Assembly: GCA_032821775.1 (NCBI GenBank)
Contig: JAVLRN010000009.1
Location: 1,798,001 to 1,862,000 of the forward strand
Length of the DNA: 64,000 nt
Direction of reading: 5' to 3'
From: Sanguinoderma infundibulare
Lineage: Eukaryota > Basidiomycota > Agaricomycetes > Polyporales > Polyporaceae
Notes under the pieces: model-generated
Told to the model about the DNA's origin: nothing
Database searches by the model: none
The model's input: only the letters and a program-made list of their open reading frames with translations
Position numbers and translations under genes: made by a program
Shown here: positions 1 to 13,733 of the stretch, piece after piece
Position numbering within the stretch: position 1 is the stretch's first letter
How the letters are laid out: every line of letters starts with the position of its first letter

Positions 1-625
1 CACTCGTAATGCATAATCATATGTCAAAGGCTCCATTTCAAAGACCAAGTACACAAGCCACTTTTGAAGTTTCAACGCTGTCGATGTTAAACGAGTGCTT
101 GTGCCCGTGAAGTGGCCGTAATTGGTGCCTTGAGCCCGCTCTCCCAGTGGTACTTCTCCAGGTGTGGAACCGTGCTCCACTTCCCCAATTAGTTGATGCG
201 TTCCTGCTCTCGTAGCCGTCGGGCCCGGGTGAGCGGCTTCCGGTACAACGCATCGAGCGTACGTGCGACACTTTTCTATCAAAATCCAGGCAGTTGGATG
301 TCCATGACCAAAGTCATTGGTTGACCGGGAGCGTCTGCCTTCGAGTCGCTTCCGTTGTGTGAGCCTATCCCGCGCCTCTGTGTACAGAACGTGGTGATGT
401 ACACGCAAAATTATATTTGTGTCCGAGTGTGTTGCTGAACGTCCAGAAATTTTACAGTTGTCCTACACGATCATCACCACTCTTTCCCTTGGACTTCGTC
501 GGAGCGCGGTTCACGGTCTCCCGACGTCCTCAGGACCCCCAGCGGACTTGTGCACCGCTGGAAACATGTAATCGCACACAATGGAGCGCGGGTGAGGACC
601 AGAAAAAATGAACCGGTGGCCAAGC
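1..625. other. gene-free upstream region of the peroxidase gene
   Basis: No open frame here has splice sites, family similarity or a plausible start. The stretch is best read as the 5' regulatory region of the peroxidase gene that follows. I cannot assign individual metal or xenobiotic response elements by eye. Confidence 0.5.
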
Positions 626-631
626 TATAAA
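626..631 (+). promoter_or_regulatory. TATA box of the manganese peroxidase gene
   Basis: A perfect TATAAA lies 100 bases before the peroxidase ATG, the usual spacing for a strongly expressed fungal gene with a short leader. Confidence 0.7.
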
Positions 632-725
632 GGCTCCTCGGACAATTTCCAGAGTCTGCAGCACTCGCTTCCGAGTCTCCTTGCAGTTGCATCCTCGCCA
701 AGCTCAATCCACCGCACTCGCAACC

Positions 726-2447
<1,722 letters not shown>

Positions 2448-3666
2448 GAGCCTTCGACCTTGGCATCTCTCCGCACACCGCTGACGCCATTTTCCAGCCC
2501 TCCTTCTTAAATTGTGAAACAGTCTGTTCCGAAGGTTAATATGTGGTTCGCTCGCTTCTTGCATAATGTATAACCGCTTGGCCAGTTTCAGCAGCCGAGT
2601 GTCGAGGTTAGTATCTTGAGATCTATTGTACATGTATTAGCTGTGTTCGCATATGAAAAATCGTTTGTCCCGCACTGGTGCAAGTAGCTGGCTGGAATCC
2701 GTTTCACAAAACTAATCTGAGACGCGAGACTCTAGGACAAACAACAAATCGGTATGCAAACAGGGAGCATAAGATTTGCTCACGACTACCATGAGTTGGT
2801 TGGTAAGCCCCAGGACCAGACAAATATCCGCCTCTGTGCTACCAGCACGCCCGGTGAACCCTAGGGGCACTCGGCCCGATCGTCTGGCACGAATCTTGCG
2901 GTCCTTTCCGCGATGCTTTGAATGAATACGAGATGGATACGGCGCACTTGATGTCGAACAGTGTGTAACCGAGGGGTAATGCACAGGATATGACTGGCTA
3001 TCTTTCCCTCCCCTATGGGAAGGACCGTGGTAAAGTGTGCCCATGCTGGGGTGCAACGATGTTTCCGGGCTGATTTCTCGGACATGGTCGACCGTTACAC
3101 AGAGAGCCATAGGAAAGCAGAAATGTCTGTGACACTGTTTGCCAAGCGTTTTGCGGTGGTTAAACATGTCAAGAACTTCCGAGCGCAACTCCGTGGTTCC
3201 AATATCCAACTTTTCCCGCTACCAAACAGATACCTGAGTAGAACGCATCCTTATTCATCTAGCGTAAAAACGGCGCATTCTGATGGAGACAAGAGGCATA
3301 GCATCGGACTGGGGGGCGGGGGGTTAGGGTGTCATGGGTGGGTTATACGTGCCAACCGTGAGAGTACTAGTAAAACCCCGAGAGTCATACGTGACCGAAC
3401 TCACCGTCCCTACGCTGGCTCGAAGCCTACTAGTATTCACCCTTTCAGCCGCCATTTAGCTTATTGATTGCGAAGAAAGAGCGCACGTACCATACCACCA
3501 GTAAGGGTCACCATGATCGATAGATTGGCTTGAGAATGCGAGCAGGCCCGACAGGTGCGCGCCGCGGTGGCTGTGAGATCTTGGGGAGGCTCCGTAAACT
3601 TTTCTCTCTTGGACAGACTGTGACTCAGTCATCAATAGTCATCAATCGATCCTCTACTTCTCCCAA
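2448..3666. other. intergenic region between peroxidase and SET-domain gene
   Basis: No supported gene. Open frames of up to 165 codons on the minus strand (2712-3209) have no splice pattern or recognisable motif. A G-rich patch sits near 3309-3330. The stretch holds the peroxidase 3' end and the SET gene promoter. Confidence 0.5.
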
Positions 3667-5648
3667 ATGGCGGCTTCAGAGGTCATAAACTGGTTCCAGC
3701 AGCAACATGGAGTTCTCGACACGTCCAGTATGGGAATAGTCGACTTCCCCGGTCATGGGCGTGGCGCGGTCGCACTGAAGGACATCCCGGTACGCCATTT
3801 CCCTTCCCCACCCCCACGCACACCACGCTGATATATTCAATTTCGTAGGTAGATCATACCATCTTCAGCCTTCCGCGAGATCTCACTCTGTCCACGCGAA
3901 CCTCGACCTTACCAATTCTCATGGGCAAGGGCTGGAGAGAGCACAGGCTACACGAAGGCTGGGTCGGGCTCATATTGTGCATGATGTGGGAGGAGTCTAG
4001 AGGAGCGGAGTCGAAGTGGTCGGGGTACCTGGGTGAGTTCCGCCTGTAGCATTCTGCGCAACTCCACCCTTGACCTTCAATGTAGATACTCTTCCGGAAA
4101 GGTTTGATACGCCAATGTTCTGGTCCGAAGACGATCTGAAGGAGCTGCATGGAACTGCGGTGGTAGGTCTGTCTACCGTCCATTGCGTTGCGCGCACTAG
4201 TTTGACCTGCAAAGGTCAGACAAAATCGGGAGGGACGAGGCCGAGCGCGACTACCATGCAAAGTTGGTCCCCGCCGTGAAGGTGAGCGCACATTACCTTC
4301 CTTCGTTGAGTCTCTGGACCAATCGGCAACGCGGTGTATCCACAGAGCAGGCCCGACCTATTCCCAGTCGAGAAAATCCCGCAGCACTTCTCTGTCGAGC
4401 GCTATCACCTGAACGGCAGCCGTATCCTCTCGCGCAGCTTCCATGTGGAGAAGTGGAAAGGCGAACACGGTGAGGATGAGGAGGAGGATGACGCAGAGCA
4501 CGACGGCGGTGAAGACAGTGCCATGGATATCGACCCTCGGGAGCCCGCTGCCGATGGGGAGAACGTCGTACCACAGCCAGATGGCGTTGCGCACGACCCT
4601 GAGGAGATGCATCTCGAGGAAGACTCAGATGACGAAGACCGAGAAGATCCCACAGATGTGGCCATGGTCCCCATGGCGGACATGCTAAACGCTCGATTCG
4701 AGTCCGAAAACGTCAGTCCCCGTGTCCCTAGTTCATGTAGGCTGCCGAGCCGCCGACTCATTGCTCAACGCTAGGCGAAGCTATTCTACGAGGAGCACGA
4801 GCTGAAGATGGTCACTACAAAGCCCATCAAGGCTGGCGAGCAAATTGTAGAGCGTTCAGAAGCTCCGCCTCTGTCGAACGAAATGGCTGACCGATTTACC
4901 AACAGTGGAACACGTACGGTGATCCTCCGAACTCAGACTTGCTCAGAAGGTACGGCCATGTGGACGTCGTGCCCCTCCGACCCCCGCTATCTGGCATGGG
5001 CAACCCAGAAGACGTGGTCGAAATTCCTGCAGATCTCATCGTGACTTCGGTTTCCAAAGTGGTCAAGCATGACTTGCAAGAACGTGTAGACTGGTGGCTA
5101 GAAGAAGCCGACGACGAGCGCGTCCCTGTTTCTCCTCGCGATGATGTCAGAACACTGACGTTGTGCCTGACGATAGCGTTTTCGTACTGCGGACGGATTG
5201 CGAGCTTCCGGAAGAGATGATCTCGTTTGAGAGGCTGCTGTTGCTCTCCAAAGATGAATGGACGAAGACGGCGAAGAAGAGCAAGCCCCCGAAACCGAAA
5301 GTGGACGCGGACGTGCTCAAATTAGCCATTGACGTCCTGGAGGCACGGCTGAAGGTGTACCCCACAAGCATTGACGTACGCCCTTCTGCCGTATACTTGT
5401 CTTCACGAACGCGACATCCTGACGCTGTAGCACTCCGCTAGGACGATGAGAAGCTTCTCGACGCGGGCGGTGTGGTGTCATTGGCCCTGAACAAGAAGCA
5501 CGCAGTGATCGTTCGACTGGGGGAGAAACGGATCCTACACGGCACTTTGAAGCAACTCCGGTCACAAGTTGCGGCGTCGACTGGGAACAGTAAGAAGCGC
5601 GGGCGAGATGAAGAGAAGGGAGGAAAGGGAAAGAAGGCGAGAAAGTAG
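3667..5648 (+). CDS. SET-domain protein lysine methyltransferase (SETD6/Rkm4-like)
   Basis: Predicted S-adenosylmethionine-dependent lysine methyltransferase of the RKM4/SETD6 class; yeast Rkm4 modifies ribosomal protein L42. The start at 3667 gives MAASEVINWFQQQHG. The SET domain begins with GIVDFPGHGRGAVALKDIP and is split by the iSET region. The core signature AMVPMADMLNAR and the C-terminal half GEQIWNTYGDPPNSDLLRRYGH are clear once an intron near 4847-4906 is removed. A Rubis-type substrate-binding region with a final basic tail (SKKRGRDEEKGGKGKKARK) follows. Unusually, about 70 residues of almost pure Asp/Glu sequence (near 4465-4650) sit inside the domain just before the MVPMADMLN motif. 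Around seven short introns. The ribosomal substrate is inferred from the family only; a nuclear target would also fit the basic tail. Confidence 0.85.
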
Positions 5649-6222
5649 AATGTGCGCGATAGGCCGCAGTGCACGTGGCGATATGTCGTGAGTCCTGGAG
5701 AGCAAGTGGGAATATTTGTGAACCAATCTGGATAGAACCGAGGCAGTGGCATTTGTGTATACCGCGACGCGTAGAGTGATCGGACGTACCTCGGCAGCGA
5801 TGTGCTGGATACCACCTGCAGTCTATCGTCGAGGTCATCAGGCTGGCTTCATTCGTCTGGGACGTGGTCGAGAGGATCATCGATGAACTACGGGACGACG
5901 TCAGTGCCCTGAGCATGCTGGCGAGTCCCATTGTGTCCGTTGACGAAATGATGCCAAAGCGTGCGTAAAGAATGCATTGAGCTAGATACTGACAGCGAAT
6001 GGACCAGCATCGAAAGTGGAGTAAAATTAAACAGATGCGATGCGAATGGAATGCGAGATGCAAGATGATGATGAATGCAGGTGTGCGTGGTGGTCGTCGA
6101 ACGTGTAAATATTGCTACAAAATTCATCCATCCAGTGGTATCGGTGCAGAAAACCAATTACGCGACCGCCTTCTGGGTACGCGCATTCGGGACGTCATAT
6201 ACTCGCGGAGAGAATCGGGAGC
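5649..6222. other. convergent 3' intergenic region
   Basis: Lies between the 3' ends of the SET gene (+) and the aspartic protease gene (-). I see no conserved frame or RNA signal; it should hold the two 3' UTRs. Confidence 0.5.
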
Positions 6223-7702
6223 TCAGGCGAGCTCAGCGAAGCCGACGGCGTTCTGGTCGAACGAGAATGCGGTGTAGACGTTCTTCATCAGCGCGTCGCC
6301 CAGGAGCCACACGTTGCTCCCGAGTCCGAGGTCCTGCGCCGCGAGCGCGCCGACGCACTTGCCGGAGCCCTTCTCGGTTTCGCCTAGGTTGAGGCTAAGT
6401 GAAAGCGGGAGATCAGGTACCGCACGATCACACGAATTGGTGGGGGCGGGGGCAAATCTGAAAAAAAAGCCAAAACTCACTTGTCCGCCGAGATCTCCCA
6501 CTGCTTGCCCCCCCAGGAGAACGCGAGGGTTGGGGGCGAGTTGCACGGGTAGGAATAGTATCCCTGGCTGGAGTCGAACACGGCTGAGCCGGCGACCGTG
6601 GCGTAGACCTGTTTGACCGCCGCGGGCGGGCCGTACATGATGGTGGTGCCGGAGTCGATGATGGTCTCGAAGTTGCTAACGACGGCCTTGCCGTTTACAG
6701 CCGCCTTCGCGCCCTGGAGCTGCCAGAAGCCCGTCGAGGTGTCGATGTGGTGGAACTCGAGGTCGCCCGTGTAGAGCTTGTCGTTGGTGCCGCCGAGGAA
6801 GAGCTCAGAGCCGTTTGAGGCGAGCTTGAAGCCGAAGACACCCTCGCTGACGACGCCCTCAGCGATTGCAGTCTTGAAGAAGGGGTTCTATTGGTGCGAA
6901 ATCAGTACGAGCGGTGGGGTGAGGGCGCGAGGAGGCATACCGCCTTGAGGTTGGAGATAGCGGGGTAAGCAAGACCGAGGATACCATCAATGGGGTCACC
7001 GTTGAATGAGCTGGACAACGTGGTCACGGGCGAGAATGTCTGGGAGGTGACGGAGACACCGGCGACGTTGACGGTGTCGGCGAAGACGGGGCCGGAGACG
7101 GTTGAGCCATCGCCGTACTGGATGGAGAACGAACCAGTCTTCTTGGAGACCGTCGAGGACGAGTTCGCGGCGTACTTGTTCTTTGGGCGACAGGTCGAGC
7201 TCTTGCAGGTCGAACTGGGGACCCAAAGGTCGGAAGAGCCGGTGTCGAAGTCGATGACGAACTTCTGGGCAGGGGTACCGATGGAGATCGTGCCAGTCCA
7301 TTCGACGTCGTCCTGGTCAGTGAGCGCCTCGGACTGGCGCTTGAAGAGAATGTGATCGGGGAGGAGCGCGAGGTCCTTGATCGCGGCGCCAGGCTTGAAG
7401 ACGTGCGCGCCCACGTTGATCTGGAGGTTGATCAGGTTGGCACGGTGTTTGCTGTAAGGCGACGAAGTGAATGGGAGCCAGGGGTGTCAGCGCTGGCTAA
7501 TAGAGTAGTTTCTGAGGGATACGTACTTGAGGGTCTTAACGGTCTGGATGACAGCCCTGTCATGGTTGAAGGTGCCATCGTTGTTGGTGAGCGAGGAGCG
7601 CTTCTCAATGGGGACGCGGATGCCTGTCTTGGTGGTGATGGGACTCGCGGAGGCGAGGAGGGCGAGCGCGACGGTAACCAGCGTGGCCTTGCAGAACATC
7701 AT
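6223..7702 (-). CDS. secreted pepsin-like aspartic protease (polyporopepsin type, MEROPS A1)
   Basis: Acid endopeptidase made as a prepro-enzyme and exported. The first of two adjacent ATGs (7702) opens a signal peptide ([19 protein letters not shown]). A propeptide follows, and the mature enzyme probably starts after the KR at the end of ILFKR. Both catalytic motifs are intact: DTGSSDLWV in the N-lobe and [12 protein letters not shown] in the C-lobe. The flap region YGDGSTVSG and the terminal [18 protein letters not shown] are also present. Three short introns are visible, near 7450-7525, 6895-6940 and 6415-6480. Length (about 410 residues) matches basidiomycete polyporopepsins. It is divergent from the serine-rich gene that follows and may be controlled by nitrogen or pH, though no site for that is evident. 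Confidence 0.93.
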
Positions 7703-8607
7703 GAACGGAGTACGAAGAGAGGCCGAAGGCTTCAGTGGACGGCAGAGGACAGGAGGAGACAACCTGATAAAGAGCGGGAGGTTGGCTGGCCCTTATGCAG
7801 CCAGTAGTTGGCGGGAGAGGTTGGAGAGAGGATGTACGACGGCCTGTGGGGTATAGTATAGACAACAGTGGTCCGCATGGCCCTGGACCGCCGGCAAACG
7901 CACGCGCCGTTTGTCGGACATCGCGAAGCCGGCAACGATGATCCTCCATCGCCCCGCTTCACCTGGTCCGTGACTTGAATCCGGAAACTAGCAGCAAACT
8001 AGCAGATTGTGATGGAGGTAGCATGGATATGCCAGTGCACGACGCCACGACCGCGAGTTCCATTCAACCGCCATATGGTCTGCTGTACAGGACTGTGTCA
8101 ATGTTGTGAGGAAAGCGACCGTATTCCTCGAGTCCGGAGAGCCGTCCAAGGGCCGCCACGGTCGCCTTTGGCGGCGAAAGAGTGGTGGAAGTCGCGTTGC
8201 AACTTGCAAGCGCGCTCGTCGGGCCTCGAGCGCATCCTTACCAAGCCAGATCAGGCACAGATCGGCAGCCCATGAAATAGACTCAAACTTACTCAGTGCT
8301 CTCCTCTAATCGGATGGCTGTTCGGACCACAGAGTATCAGTCAACAACGTTCGTAGACGATATTCCCGGTGTATGATGCAACATGGCCAGCGATATGTCT
8401 GCGGTCGCACAGTAACACTGCTGATCCATTCGCCACTTCCATGATTCCATGACCCTGAACAACAGTGTGGACAGCAAGGAAGCTTAAGCCGGAGATTTGA
8501 ACAGAGGCATGATAGGTTTCATGCGTTGTGACGCCACTGTTCTGTGCGACGTACAGCGCTTTGAAGTGATTCGGTCGCACACGCGTATGCATGCGTTTGT
8601 TAGATGA
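7703..8607. other. upstream region of the aspartic protease gene
   Basis: No supported gene. The first 200 bases should be the protease promoter. The last part, about 8520-8607, shows weak outward extension of the inverted repeat described next. Confidence 0.5.
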
Positions 8608-8715
8608 TTCGCAGGCGAAGCCAAGATAATTACAAGCGTAGCGCACTAAGGTGCTGCCCGCGTAATGTCGTGCAAGTGAAGACAGACAATGGGCCAACCC
8701 ACTAGCTACGGCCGC
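8608..8715 (-). repeat. left arm of a divergent inverted repeat
   Basis: Read on the minus strand, this segment matches 11212-11335 on the plus strand. Shared blocks include GTAGCTAGTGGGTTGGCCCA, then TCACTTGC, TTAGTGCGCTACGC and TTGTAATTATCTTGGCTTCG, separated by short indels. Weaker similarity continues on the gene side (to about 8770). The two arms face outward around the gene at 9126-11064. Confidence 0.75.
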
Positions 8716-9125
8716 AAACCAAGAAACCACTGTCCCGACCACAACTTATCGCAGCCGCCAAGGCGCCCACAGCGGGGTCGGAAAACTCCGAAGAAACGCC
8801 TCTTCCTCGGAGCCATCCACGCTCGTCTTGCAGAAATCCGGGTACTTACATCCTACGCAATTTGTCTCTGACACAAGTAGCCACACAATTTGTCAAATTG
8901 ACAGACAGACTTCATGGCAAGCCCACGCTGACTTCACCCGTACTCATTGACCATTCCAGGCCCGATCCCTATGGTCGCCGCGACGAGGCTGCCTGGGTTC
9001 GGTCCCCATCGTCAGCCCCATACGTTCAAGGTACATAAGACACGCTCTGAGGCAAGCAGACCTCATCCCTTCTTTCCTTCGCCTCTTACTTACCTCGTTG
9101 CCTCCTGCTTCCCCGTCATCTCACC
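8716..9125. other. upstream region of the serine-rich membrane protein gene
   Basis: No frame is supported. The sequence becomes pyrimidine-rich (CTTCC/CCTC runs) from about 9060 to the ATG, typical of a fungal core promoter without a strong TATA box. Confidence 0.45.
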
Positions 9126-11064
9126 ATGTTCTCCACGACCAAGTCGATCATCTCTTTCCTCATTGTCCTCACATTCCTTTTGCTAGCTTCGAACCAGTCT
9201 CTCTTCTCGATACCTGGCCGTATTTGCATCCTCATCTCCTTCGCTCGCTACTTCGGGTAAGTGCTTTCAACCATCTCTCCTTCGCAAACTGCTGAGCATC
9301 CTCAGACTCTACTTGACTTGCATGACCTCTTCATTCCTCCCCTGCTTGACCCTCCCGACCACAATCAGCTTTCTTGGTACCTGCACCGATTTTGCCTCCG
9401 CTTCAGCCGCCGTCGAACCTGCCCTATCCTTTATCGCCAACATCTTCTTCTATATCCTCTCTCACATGCTCATCACCGTCTTCGCCACCATTGTCCACAT
9501 TGCCCTCTTCGTCCTTTCTCGCCCCGTCCTTTCCCGCCCCAGGATTCCCGGCCGCTGCTGCGTCTGTGGCATGATTCGCGAGCCTGAAGCGGCCGCCGTC
9601 GTGAAGGTAAGCCTGATCTCGATCGCCGATCTTCATGTATACACTTCCATGCTCCCGGCTGGAAGGACCTGTCTAGTTTGTGGAATGCTGTTGGGCTCCA
9701 TGTGCTTGGATCGATGGCTGACAACATTGCTACACATGTCGTCATCGGATACTCGATTCGGATCGTTGGCGCACCAGGTGGAACACACTCGATCGCACAA
9801 CAACGACACCGCCTCGCACGACGCCCTGGCCCTTGCGATCGACCTCGGCGACTCTCCTTCGTCTTCGTCGATAGGCGTCGACGACACGGACGCCTCTTCT
9901 GCCTCAGTTTCTTCAACACATGTCAACGAGACAGACGCGACCACGGTCCCGACACAGGAGGTCAGTTTCTCCGACGACTCGGACCCTGGGCCAGACTTCT
10001 TGCTTTGGGATTCGGACTCGGACGCGACTTCGGCTACGATCCTTTCGGACTCGGACATCAGCCGTATCGCGGCTCGCTTCAACCGCGCTCTTGTCGTGAA
10101 GCGCTTCTGTGCCGCGGACTCCACCTCCTGCTCTCCCAAGACCGACTGCAAGGACAAGTTGACTACCGAGACCGACAATGGCTCAGGCTCGGTGCACAGC
10201 TCTCCCCGGCTCGGCAACGACTTCCCTTCCACCTCGATCTCAGCGCATTCCCCTCTCCCTTCTCCGACGCTCGCGAGCAACAAGCTCAAGAGTGTCTTCT
10301 CCACCCCGTTCTTGGAAGCGACCACCGCGGTTTCTCGCTCGGCATCCACCTCGCGTCGCTCATCATTCTCATCCAACGCGCCTCTACTCAGGACCGACCA
10401 CCTCTTCGTATCGTCGACTCCTTCCGATATCTCCCCGGCTGCCAACTCGCCTGTGCCCTCGCCTCCCCGCGGTCCTCTCAGGCTCCCTGTAAACCGCATC
10501 TCTGCGCCATCTGACTCTCCTTTCGCGGACGTTTTCGACGCGCCAGAGCCGCGAGTGGTCCTGCCCTTCCCGGCCTCCCTGTCGACATCCAGCTCGGCCC
10601 TCTCTGCCTCTGTCTCCCCCTCGTCCTGCAGTCTCGCGGACGTCCTGGTCCACGCGCCCTTCATACCCGCGTCCCTCTCCGCCTGGGACCTCGCCGAAGG
10701 ACGGCAAGCCACGGACGACGCCTCGCGCCACATCTTCGGCATCCCCGTCGAAGATCTCCCCGAGTACTCGTACAGCGCCTCCTGCTCCTCATCCGACTTC
10801 TCCGAGGAGGAGGAAGCGTACCTCTGTGCCGCACTCGGCCTCTGCGAGTCCTCCTCCGAACCGCGCCAAGGCTGGTGGTACGCGCCATGGGGCCCGCAAC
10901 GGTGGCATCCGACACTGGCGGACATCGACCAGTGGGTCTTCCCCGGGCGCGAGGGGCGCAAGCCGAAGTTCTTCTTTCAGGAGGTCCCCGACCAGGAGCC
11001 GTACGACGAGAAGGAGCTCGAGCACTTGCGGAGGATAATGGACTTCTCCCCGACCTACATCTAG
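9126..11064 (+). CDS. serine-rich protein with hydrophobic N-terminus and two CxxC motifs, unknown function
   Basis: I do not recognise this gene. The ATG at 9126 (MFSTTKSIISFLIVLTFLLLAS) joins the long frame after one 49-base intron (9257-9305). About the first 130 residues hold three hydrophobic segments, suggesting membrane insertion. Then come two similar cysteine motifs, RCCVCGM and RTCLVCGM, spaced like a possible zinc-binding pair. The rest is a long Ser/Asp-rich low-complexity region ending in an aromatic patch (QGWWYAPWGPQRWHP) and a charged tail. A GTAAG at 9607 looks like a donor, but removing the obvious 70-base intron would break the frame, so I left it unspliced. The gene sits between the two arms of an inverted repeat. 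No enzyme motif is visible. Confidence 0.7.
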
Positions 11065-11211
11065 CGCCGACCCGAGGCGTTCTTGGCTTGACTGAACACG
11101 GCACGCTGCAGACGACATCTGAATACGCAATTGGTCACTTCTTGGGTATCGATGGCATTGGCAACTTGACGACCGCTTGGGATTGTCGTTTCTTGATCTG
11201 GGTCTGGGACT

Positions 11212-11335
11212 GTAGCTAGTGGGTTGGCCCATCGTCCGTCCTCACTTGCGCCTCCATATCCTCTGGTAAACAGCACTTTAGTGCGCTACGCCGATGCTTG
11301 TAATTATCTTGGCTTCGCGTATGGATTATCTAGTT
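11212..11335 (+). repeat. right arm of the divergent inverted repeat
   Basis: Counterpart of 8608-8715 in inverted orientation, beginning 148 bases after the stop codon of the serine-rich gene. Compared with the left arm it carries small insertions (for instance CGATG before CTTGTAATTATC) and transitions. That argues for an old duplication rather than a recent insertion. Confidence 0.75.
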
Positions 11336-11568
11336 TCTTATTGAATCATGTACGCACTCAAGGCGCTGATATATGTCATCCACACCGGTGCAGCCGGAAC
11401 AAGCGTGTATAGTACAAACGGGAGATGCGCAAGAAACAGGTACGTGCTACAGGGCAATGATGGCATGACCAAAAATGGGAAACGTCATGGGGTCGGAAGT
11501 GTACAGTCCTAGTAAAGTGAGGGGTCTCGAATACAAATACGGGCCGTGGATGCAAAAATACAAATATA

Positions 11569-13285
11569 TCATATGAAATCGGGGGACTTCCCCAGAGCAT
11601 ACGCATTCAGACAATCGACGAGTGGCGTGTGCACCAGCGCCGCCGCCCTCAAGTTCGCATCGACGGCCTGCTGGACCGGAGGATAGCACTGTTCACGTAA
11701 TCGTTAGCAACGGTCCAGGATTGCTCAAGCGGAGGTGAAAAGGACCCTTGGGCGTTTCGGAAGACACGTTGCGTGACCCAAGCTTTCCCTTTTGAATTCA
11801 CCCACAGAGACCTCAGGGCTTTTGCCCATCGCGCATAGCAGAAATGGCATCATGAGGACTTACGATGGTGAAGCTCCTTGCAAGCGCAAGATCGGACGAG
11901 AGCCGATTGCACGCAAGCCGGATGATGTGCCACGCGCTCTCGAACGCAGTCAGCTTCTGCTGGAGCACGTCGCAGCCATCCTGGATCTCTCCCATGGCTT
12001 GCTCGCGCGCCGTGCGCTCGTGTTCGCCGCTCTGGAGCATCGGGGTCCGCTCGAGGGATTCGTCTAAAACGCCAAGCAGTCAGTCGCGACGATAGGTGAA
12101 TTCGCGGATCACAATCGGCGGACGAGGGAGCTCTGGCGGAGTTCGTGTGCGTGATGGATGGGAAGAAAGGACCGGGGAAGGACTTACGGCGACTGAAATG
12201 CACGTCGAGCGAGATACCGACTGGACAAACGCATGTGAATCAGCCTAGATCAGCTCGTGTTCTTGGCGAATACGAAGCGATCTGGAGAACTTACAGCACG
12301 AGAAGCGCAACTTCTCGAGTCGGGCAAGGGCTACCTTGAATGTGTAAACCAACTTTGTTAAGAGCCGGTTCAGGGTCTACGCGGCCCGCGTCGTCGTCGG
12401 GCAGCGCACGGTCAAGATAAGACGTGAGCAACGGCGCGCGTAAGATAGCAGTTTATAGCAATGTCGGTTCCGGGGACGAACGGACCTGCCAGATGCTATA
12501 ACATAGCCTGCGAGAAACGAATCGTTTAATGTCGGCAAAAGAGGTAAGCGATTCTGGAAATTTGGGCCTCGAAAGTACGCACTCCTCGATACCAGTCCAG
12601 ATGCTCGAGAAGAGCCCGGGTGGTTCCGCCTGGACCCGTAGTTCACTGGCAACCTTGCGCGGAAATACCTCGACGTCCTTTGCGAGCTCACCGAAATCGT
12701 CGGCGTTCTCTCTCGCAGCCTTCAGGTGGACGGGGATGGTCTGTACGTAGCGCCGCCAGCGCATATAGTCACTACATTCGAAACCCAAGTGGCACCCGAT
12801 CATCCGTACCTCGAGGAACTTCCCGATCATGAGTTTCTTCTGGTCCACCGACAAATCTGCGGATTGCGACAAAGGCACCAAGATCTCGGCGAAGTCTACG
12901 GACGAGAATATCACTACGAGGACCTAGGACGCCAATCCAACACGAGTACGTACTCTTCAAGAATTGCGCACAGAGCCCAGCATTCTGCTGCGACTCGCGG
13001 TAGATCTTCCGATGCCTCTACGCCCACCGAAACCGACATCGTCAATGTGTCCTCCAAATCCCAGTCGGCCGAAGCGCGCACCTGGCGTAAGGCATTCCAC
13101 TCGTCGCTCAACGGATGCTTATCCCCAATCTCTGGCGTCGACTCGAGCTCCGCGGCGACAGTCTTGAACAGCTCCTGGATGTCCTGTTGGTCGTTCGTTA
13201 ATGTTGTAAAGTTCTGCCTTAGCTCGGCGCGGGCTCGATAGTGCGCCTGGACATCACTATACGTCGGGAGATCATCGTCGTTCAT
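11569..13285 (-). CDS. uncharacterised fungal protein, paralogue A of a tandem pair
   Basis: Function unknown. The start at 13285 gives MNDDDLPTYSDVQAHYRAR, followed by a helical stretch (FTTLTNDQQDIQELFKTVAAEL) and TPEIGDKHPLSDEWNALR. Later exons carry FLEVRMIGCHLGF, ARENADDFGELAKDVEVFPR and VLQQKLTAFESAWHIIRLAC. The last exon ends in VDCLNAYALGKSPDF just before the stop at 11569. Each block has a counterpart in the same order in the neighbouring gene at 13734-15254, which fixes the frame despite roughly six short introns. The protein looks soluble, mostly helical and acidic, with no signal peptide. No catalytic motif is visible. The exact splice sites around 12040-12450 are uncertain. Confidence 0.6.
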
Positions 13286-13733
13286 GGTAGGTAAGGTGTT
13301 CTGTCACTAGTAGACACGATGCAGCCGGTCAGAGTTCGTCGAGAAGGGGGGTGAAAATCGGTGGACGTTGCTATCGCATACGTGCGCAGCCCATGGTGGC
13401 GTTGACGATGGGACTTATGCGAGGGTGCGAGGCGCGACCACGAGGCCCAACACGCTGCCATCACGTGCTCGACGGTAGCGGCAGGGAGGCTCCGGCAGAC
13501 CCCAGGCCTCAGGCCTCAGGGCCCACCCATCATACACCACACAATTCTCAATAGCCAGGAACCCGAGTGGCAAAGAACGATGCTAGTACACAAATGCGCG
13601 GTTGATACATACTACAAGATCTAAGGGCCGTGGAAGACGTCAAAGCATGAATGTGGTACAAGAGTCGCCGTCCGCTCAAGCGCAAAGGGTGGATAGACAC
13701 GTTAGATATTTGAGTCAAACGGGCGCAAGTCTG
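13286..13733. other. spacer between the two paralogues
   Basis: Promoter of paralogue A and 3' end of paralogue B. A small direct repeat of CAGGCCT lies near 13503-13518; nothing else stands out. Confidence 0.45.

Noticed and set aside
3309..3340. G-rich run containing TTAGGGT, telomere-like
   Set aside because: Only one copy of the telomeric word; it is a local G-rich patch, not a telomere relic.
6902..7355. Open frames on the plus strand across the aspartic protease
   Set aside because: They are antisense shadows of the protease exons, which have both catalytic motifs and splice sites.
9607..9676. GTAAGC..CTAG as an intron in the serine-rich gene
   Set aside because: Removing 70 bases changes the frame and runs into a stop soon after, while the unspliced frame stays open for hundreds of codons.
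9633..10961. 442-codon open frame antisense to the serine-rich gene
   Set aside because: It is a shadow of GC-rich Ser/Asp codons on the plus strand; composition is charged and repetitive, with no start context or splice signals.
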